Source: Veillonella parvula (GTDB taxonomy: Bacteria; Bacillota; Negativicutes; Veillonellales; Veillonellaceae). From it: 11,355 bases of DNA. A program made the translations under genes and the position numbers. The stretch spans positions 1 to 11,355 of the forward strand of contig CAMUQE010000058.1 in the NCBI GenBank assembly GCA_947096075.1, written 5' to 3'. The notes below the pieces were generated by a model. It saw only the letters and a program-made list of their open reading frames with translations, did not search any database and had not been told where the DNA came from. This document shows, one piece after another, positions 8,394 to 11,355 of the stretch; positions within the stretch are counted from its first letter, which is position 1, and each line of letters begins with the position of its first letter.

Positions 8394-9125
8394 ATGGGAA
8401 AAGCAATCCCTACAGTAGAAGGTTGGCATAGCCAACACATGGTATTTGCCATGGATTTCAGCGCATGGAACTGCTTCACAGAGGATGAAAAAGCAGCAGC
8501 GCGCAATGAATTAAAAGCATTCTTAGTCGACCTTGAAGCTAAACATCAAGCTAAAGAAGGTAGCTATGCATTCTATGATTGTAATGGTGCAAAAGGGGAT
8601 TTAATCCTATGGATCCTTGGTCCATCCCTTGAATACTTGGCACAAGTAGAACGCAAGTTCCGTCGCCTTGCTATTGCAAGTGTATTGGTACAAACTTACT
8701 CCTATACATCTGTAACAGAAGTAAGCACCTATGTTAAGGCTAAACTTGATACAGAAGAAGTTAACCAAAAACTTTACCCTCATGTACCTCGCGATAAATA
8801 CATCTGCTTCTACAACATGACTAAAAAACGTGAAGGTGCAGATAACTGGTTCATGCTACCACCGCAAGAGCGCGGTGCTTTGATGAAAGCTCACGGTGAA
8901 CTTGGTAAAACATACTTGGATGTATTATCTGAATTCACTACTGGTGGCTGTGGCCTAGACGACTGGGAATGGGGTATTACTATCTTTAGTAACGACGACA
9001 TCCAATTCAAAAAAATTGTATACGATATGCGCTTCGAAGAAGCCAGTGCAAAATACGGCATCTTTAGCGACTTCTACGTTGGTACCATCATCGACGATGC
9101 ACTACTAGAAGAAATCTTTGGATAA
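8394..9125 (+). CDS. hemQ: Coproheme decarboxylase (HemQ/ChdC, chlorite-dismutase fold)
   Basis: A 243-residue soluble enzyme that decarboxylates two propionates of coproheme to vinyls, usually with H2O2, giving haem b: the last step of the coproporphyrin pathway. The Bacillota ChdC active site is intact: catalytic Y140 and K144 in FYNMTKK (Y145/K149 of the Geobacillus enzyme), proximal haem ligand H167 in LMKAHGELGKTY, and the family blocks DNWFMLPPQER, GCGLDDWEWGITIF and FKKIVYDMRFEEASAKYG. Absence of the distal arginine loop of true chlorite dismutases argues against chlorite detoxification, though I judged this only by eye. The start is the ATG at 8394 with AGGAG (8381-8385) 8 nt upstream; an in-frame GTG at 8385 lies inside that binding site. 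It sits 229 bp after hemY with its own promoter, so it may be regulated separately. Confidence 0.95.
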   Translation: MGKAIPTVEGWHSQHMVFAMDFSAWNCFTEDEKAAARNELKAFLVDLEAKHQAKEGSYAFYDCNGAKGDLILWILGPSLEYLAQVERKFRRLAIASVLVQTYSYTSVTEVSTYVKAKLDTEEVNQKLYPHVPRDKYICFYNMTKKREGADNWFMLPPQERGALMKAHGELGKTYLDVLSEFTTGGCGLDDWEWGITIFSNDDIQFKKIVYDMRFEEASAKYGIFSDFYVGTIIDDALLEEIFG

Positions 9126-9157
9126 TAAAAGAGCCTGCTTTAGCAGGCTCTTTTATT
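9124..9157. terminator. Strong hairpin terminator after hemQ, possibly bidirectional
   Basis: A perfect 15-bp stem (9124-9138 with 9143-9157) closes a TTTA loop and starts inside the hemQ stop codon. The GAGCCTGC core is flanked by A-run on the left and T-run on the right, the form of an intrinsic terminator that works in both directions. It could therefore also stop leftward transcripts from the antisense promoter at 9483-9511. Confidence 0.9.
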
Positions 9158-9191
9158 ATTTAATTCATATATATAGATAAATAACTGCTTA

Positions 9192-9220
9192 TTGTATCGT
9201 ATGTTTGTTCAGATTATAAT
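9192..9220 (+). promoter_or_regulatory. Sigma-70-type promoter of the small toxin-like gene
   Basis: TTGTAT (9192-9197), a 17-bp spacer and a perfect TATAAT (9215-9220). The predicted start is near 9227, giving a leader of about 50 nt that begins with the repeat TAGTCAGCGAG. Confidence 0.7.
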
Positions 9221-9248
9221 GTTCTTAAGGTAGTCAGCGAGGTTGGGT

Positions 9249-9270
9249 CTCTCTTCGTTATAGAAGGGGG
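9249..9270 (+). promoter_or_regulatory. Hairpin that covers the toxin ribosome binding site
   Basis: CTCTCTTC (9249-9256) pairs with GAAGGGGG (9263-9270) over 8 contiguous positions, two of them G-U, around a GTTATA loop. The 3' arm is the Shine-Dalgarno sequence of the 33-residue gene. Occlusion of the binding site is a common feature of type I toxin messages; its function here is inferred. Confidence 0.55.
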
Positions 9271-9277
9271 TGAGCTT

Positions 9278-9379
9278 ATGAGTGACTTTGAACTTGTTAC
9301 AGTTATCATTGGAATATTGACATTAGTCGTTTCCTTTGGTGCACTTATAGCGCTTATTTGCCTCACAAAAAGCAAATAG
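9278..9379 (+). CDS. Small holin-like membrane peptide, candidate type I toxin
   Basis: A 33-residue peptide: short polar N terminus MSDFELV, one hydrophobic helix (about residues 6-28, rich in Ile, Leu, Val), and a basic tail LTKSK. This is the plan of the putative holin-like toxins (Hol_Tox type) and of TxpA/Fst-like type I toxins, including the acidic-aromatic start before the helix. AGGGGG lies 7 nt before the ATG, a much stronger site than needed for a chance frame. The gene has its own promoter, an RBS-covering hairpin, and a near-consensus antisense promoter downstream, all expected for a type I toxin. It would insert in the cytoplasmic membrane and, if over-made, depolarise it. Toxicity is inference; it could also be a small membrane regulator. 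An inverted repeat, TATTTGC at 9355-9361 and GCAAATA at 9372-9378, forms a stem over the last codons. Confidence 0.72.
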   Translation: MSDFELVTVIIGILTLVVSFGALIALICLTKSK

Positions 9380-9482
9380 CCCTCCGTTACCATGCGTAAT
9401 TAGCTAAACAGAAAGGCCATTTCCTATATGTTTTGTTTTTGAGATGCGCCTGACGTTCCTACTCGTCTGACTATCTATTTAT

Positions 9483-9511
9483 ATTATAGAGATAAAGATA
9501 TATATCGTCAA
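9483..9511 (-). promoter_or_regulatory. Near-consensus antisense promoter facing the toxin-like gene
   Basis: Read on the - strand: TTGACG (9511-9506), exactly 17 bp, then a perfect TATAAT (9488-9483). This is the best promoter match in the window and it points into the 33-codon gene with no protein gene of its own. A stronger antisense promoter than the toxin promoter is the usual arrangement in type I systems. Confidence 0.75.
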
Positions 9512-9520
9512 ATTAGAATG

Positions 9521-9550
9521 AATGGACTGCTTAGCAGTCCATTTTTCTTC
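9521..9550 (+). terminator. Hairpin terminator for the toxin-like transcript
   Basis: A perfect 10-bp stem, AATGGACTGC (9521-9530) with GCAGTCCATT (9534-9543), a 3-nt TTA loop, then TTTTCTTC. It would end a transcript of about 320 nt starting near 9227. It lies just upstream of the antisense promoter, so both RNAs overlap over their full shared length. Confidence 0.75.
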
Positions 9551-9668
9551 TCTAAAAATGAAGGCTATAATTTTTAACAGAAAATTTGCTGTACGCTCTG
9601 TACTTATACTCTGTAAAATATAATTCACTATATTCGATTATCTTATTCATGACTATATTTTTATAAAA

Positions 9669-9703
9669 GAGAACCCCGCATCGATCCGACTTACGAGGTT
9701 CTC
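9669..9703 (-). terminator. Hairpin with T-run on the - strand
   Basis: GAGAACC (9669-9675) pairs with GGTTCTC (9697-9703), extended inward by two further pairs after one mismatch. Read leftward it is followed by TTTTATAAAAA, so it can act as an intrinsic terminator downstream of narK. Its loop sequence ATCCGACTTACGAGGTTC is closely related to 9794-9810. Confidence 0.5.
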
Positions 9704-9717
9704 CCTTTCCGTTTAGA

Positions 9718-9900
9718 TAATAGAAACTATAATTTACATTTGGCTAAAATGCTAATACACATCTAATTTTTAATAAAAGAACTCCCTCATAAAATCCGAC
9801 TTGCGGGTTCAAGGCCTATGGCCGCAGAACTAATTCGCATGGAGGATTGTTGAGGGAGTCTTTTATTACCTTATTTGGTTGTGAATTATAGTTTCTGTTA
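9718..9900. repeat. 183-bp element bounded by 20-bp inverted repeats, MITE-like
   Basis: The left end (9718-9737) and the right end (9881-9900) are inverted copies with 18 of 20 bases matching; their shared core is AGAAACTATAATT. Inside lies an elaborate long hairpin (9771-9868). There is no coding capacity. I see no clear target-site duplication at the borders, so a miniature mobile element is only one reading; a structured narK 3' region is another. Confidence 0.45.
9771..9868. terminator. Long nested hairpin after narK, probable narK terminator
   Basis: The outer stem is 18 bp (9771-9789 with 9851-9868) with a single bulged A. Further nested pairings continue inward: AATCC/GGATT (9793-9797, 9844-9848), TGCG/CGCA (9802-9805, 9836-9839), GTTC/GAAC (9807-9810, 9827-9830) and GGCC/GGCC (9813-9816, 9820-9823) around a TAT loop. 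The A-rich left end and T-rich right end suit termination in either direction. It lies 38 bp past the narK stop. The elaborate interior is far more than a terminator needs. Confidence 0.65.
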
Positions 9901-9905
9901 CACCC

Positions 9906-11243
9906 TTATACGTTCATGTTTGCGCTTTTACGCACATAGAACCAGAAGCACACAGCTACAGTTACAAGGTTGAAGGCTAACAATACAGCAAAGGCTGGAT
10001 GAATATTACCGAATGTGGAATATACAAAGCCAAAGATTTTAGGTGTAATGAAGGCACCGTATGCAGCCACGGCAGCAACGAAACCTGTGATTAAAGAGGA
10101 AAGCAATGGATTGCCAAATACGTGTGGAATCATACGGAATGTTGCACCTGTTGCGAAACCACAGCATACGAAGGTCAATACAGACATAGCAAAGAAGAAT
10201 GGGAAGTTATGCATATCTACACCAACTGCGATCAATGCAGTGGTAGCACATAAGCCAATGAGGCTAACAAAAGTAACTTTTGTACCGCTGTTAATTTTGT
10301 CGGATAACCAACCACCTACAGGACGAAGAGCACCTGCTACAAGGGGACCTACAAATGCGATAGAAGCAAATGGAATTTCAGGGAATTCTTTGCCTACTAA
10401 TAGACCAAGTGCTGCTGCGTAACCAGAGAATGCACCGAAAGAACATGTATAGAGCAATGTTAGTGCCCATGTGTGCTTGTTACCAAAGATTTGTACGAGG
10501 TTTTTAGGATTTGGTTTTTCTAAAGGTAGGTTATCCATGAAGCGAGTCATCAATGCAAGGATAACAACAAGAGGTACAACCCACATGAAAGCTGCATTAG
10601 CTAGATATACTGCGTTGCCCTTAATAATTGTTGGCGTTACACCAAATACACTACCTAAAGCCGCAGATCCCATAGCAAATGGAGCTAGGAAGTAGATTAC
10701 AGAAATACCAAGATTACCAACGCCACCGTTGATACCAAGAGCTGTGCCTTTTTCAGATTTAGGGAAGAAGTTACCAATGTATGCCATAGAGGATGAGAAG
10801 TTGGCACCTGCTAAACCGATAAGGGCTGTTAAAATCATAAATGTCGCATAAGAAGTTGTTGTATCTTGTACAGCAAAGCCGAGCCACACAACAGGAACTA
10901 ATAAGATAATTGTGGAAATAAATGTCCAGTTTTTACCGCCTAACAGTGCTGGCATGTATGTGTATACAAATCGCAATGTGGCACCTACTAGGCCTGGTAA
11001 GGCAGCCAATGTAAATAATTGATCAGTAGTAAAGTTAAATCCAGCGCTATTTAGCTGAGCCGCAATGGTTGCCCATAAGTACCAAACACAGAATGAAAGT
11101 GTTAAGGCAATAGTGGATATAACGAGGTTTTGTTTAGCAATTTTTTTGCCAAACTTTTCCCAAAATTCCGGATTCTCCGGTTGCCAATTAGCCACGATTT
11201 CGCTGCGGCTTGCACCTACTTGAGGCATTTTTAGTTCGTTCAT
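9906..11243 (-). CDS. narK: NarK-type nitrate/nitrite transporter (MFS, NNP family)
   Basis: A 445-residue inner-membrane protein with about 12 hydrophobic helices. Family markers: the first nitrate signature from GLAGANFSSSMAYIG through KGTALGINGGVGNLG (143-179), the second near GFVAAVAAYGAFITPKIFG (388-406), and substrate-binding arginines R91 (TLRFVYT) and R307 (AGALRPVGGWLSDK), matching R89 and R305 of E. coli NarK. It should take up nitrate, probably in exchange for nitrite. The start is the ATG at 11243, which has AAGGAG (11258-11253) 9 nt upstream; an in-frame GTG at 11276 would add 11 residues containing that binding site. No nitrate reductase gene lies in the window, but one may lie beyond either end. 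It is convergent with the hem genes and probably single-gene within this view. Confidence 0.93.
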   Translation of the reverse strand: MNELKMPQVGASRSEIVANWQPENPEFWEKFGKKIAKQNLVISTIALTLSFCVWYLWATIAAQLNSAGFNFTTDQLFTLAALPGLVGATLRFVYTYMPALLGGKNWTFISTIILLVPVVWLGFAVQDTTTSYATFMILTALIGLAGANFSSSMAYIGNFFPKSEKGTALGINGGVGNLGISVIYFLAPFAMGSAALGSVFGVTPTIIKGNAVYLANAAFMWVVPLVVILALMTRFMDNLPLEKPNPKNLVQIFGNKHTWALTLLYTCSFGAFSGYAAALGLLVGKEFPEIPFASIAFVGPLVAGALRPVGGWLSDKINSGTKVTFVSLIGLCATTALIAVGVDMHNFPFFFAMSVLTFVCCGFATGATFRMIPHVFGNPLLSSLITGFVAAVAAYGAFITPKIFGFVYSTFGNIHPAFAVLLAFNLVTVAVCFWFYVRKSANMNV

Positions 11244-11298
11244 TTTGAACTTCTCCTTACTGTAACAACTATACACGTAGACAAGAAAAATATATAAG

Positions 11299-11326
11299 AT
11301 TATATATATTATATATAAATAGTAAA
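11299..11326 (-). promoter_or_regulatory. Candidate narK promoter
   Basis: On the - strand TTTACT (11326-11321), 16 bp, then TATAAT (11304-11299), which would start transcription near 11292 and give a leader of about 50 nt. A second TATAAT at 11313-11308 has no good -35. The region is so AT-rich that the match is weak evidence. I see no recognisable FNR-like dyad in the 112 bases available. Confidence 0.4.
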
Positions 11327-11355
11327 ATCTAAAGAATTTCCATAGAAAGCATTCG

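Larger units (their letters stand above)
9231..9473. repeat. Inverted repeat at the two ends of the toxin/antisense locus
   Basis: TAGTCAGCGAG (9231-9241) recurs in reverse complement at 9462-9473 as CTCGTCTGACTA, with one extra base (7 bp, 1-nt bulge, 4 bp). One copy lies just after the toxin-gene start point and the other just after the antisense start point, so the two RNAs would carry nearly the same 5' sequence. In the + transcript the copies could also pair with each other and bring the 5' and 3' parts together. Confidence 0.6.
9231..9476 (-). ncRNA. Predicted antisense RNA to the toxin-like gene (3' end unknown)
   Basis: The promoter at 9483-9511 would start a leftward RNA near 9476 that runs across the whole 33-codon gene and its leader. 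The 5' end would carry TAGTCAGACGAGTAGG, followed by a small GACG/CGTC hairpin (9464-9467 with 9452-9455). I find no intrinsic terminator for this strand inside the toxin gene; the next good one is the hairpin at 9124-9157, so the left boundary given is nominal. No open frame of note lies on this strand. As in type I systems it would base-pair with the toxin message and block translation or trigger decay. Confidence 0.5.
9380..9905. other. Gene-poor spacer between the toxin-like gene and narK
   Basis: No supportable protein gene lies here. The stretch holds the antisense promoter, a hairpin terminator (9521-9543), and two related hairpins near narK. From about 9550 to 9660 I see only AT-rich sequence with short direct repeats of CTCTGTA and no clear structure. 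Base composition is lower in GC than in the flanking genes. Confidence 0.6.

Noticed and set aside
9558..9623. 21-residue ATG open frame MKAIIFNRKFAV... in the spacer
   Set aside because: There is no Shine-Dalgarno (preceding bases are TTCTTCTCTAAAA) and no structural theme; probably chance.
9801..9830. tRNA T-arm-like string GCGGGTTCAAGGCC
   Set aside because: No acceptor, D or anticodon arms can be built around it; the bases fit instead into the long nested hairpin.
10015..10422. 135-codon open frame on the + strand opposite narK
   Set aside because: It mirrors the transporter in complement and has no binding site or family resemblance.
11244..11276. GTG start for narK 11 codons upstream
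   Set aside because: The extension spans the AAGGAG site that serves the ATG at 11243.
1..11355. CRISPR array, prophage, transposase or integrase genes
   Set aside because: No regularly spaced repeats and no such protein motifs were seen on either strand.

Overview
The window looks like a chromosomal segment of a low-GC anaerobic Negativicute, most probably a Veillonella species. This is inferred from overall composition (about 40% GC in genes, much lower between them), a Bacillota-type coproporphyrin haem gene set, a NarK-type nitrate carrier, and strong GGAG-type ribosome binding sites. I could not run a database search, so the genus is an inference.

Layout. (1) 198-4341, + strand: a translationally coupled pair encoding a YhaO/SbcD-like metallophosphoesterase and a YhaN/SbcC-like SMC-type ATPase with a membrane hairpin. 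A strong hairpin follows. (2) 4538-8164, + strand: a tight operon hemE-hemH-hemY (uroporphyrinogen decarboxylase, ferrochelatase, porphyrinogen oxidase). All three genes start with TTG or GTG and are separated by 4 nt or overlap by 4 nt. (3) 8394-9125, + strand: hemQ, a coproheme decarboxylase, behind its own extended -10 promoter and before a strong terminator. With hemE/H/Y it completes the route uroporphyrinogen III -> coproporphyrinogen III -> coproporphyrin III -> coproheme -> haem b. (4) 9160-9905: a gene-poor region holding a 33-residue single-helix holin-like peptide gene, a near-consensus antisense promoter facing it, a sequestered ribosome binding site and matching repeats at both ends. 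Together these make a good type I toxin-antitoxin candidate. Two related hairpins follow, one inside a 183-bp element bounded by 20-bp inverted repeats. (5) 9906-11243, - strand: a 12-helix NNP-family nitrate/nitrite transporter (NarK).

How the parts may work together: haem b made by the hem genes would serve cytochrome-b enzymes such as a respiratory nitrate reductase, and NarK would bring in nitrate or export nitrite. The reductase itself is not in the window, so this link is inference. The most unusual items are the toxin/antisense locus, the two large non-homologous-looking insertions in HemY, and the hairpin element beside narK.
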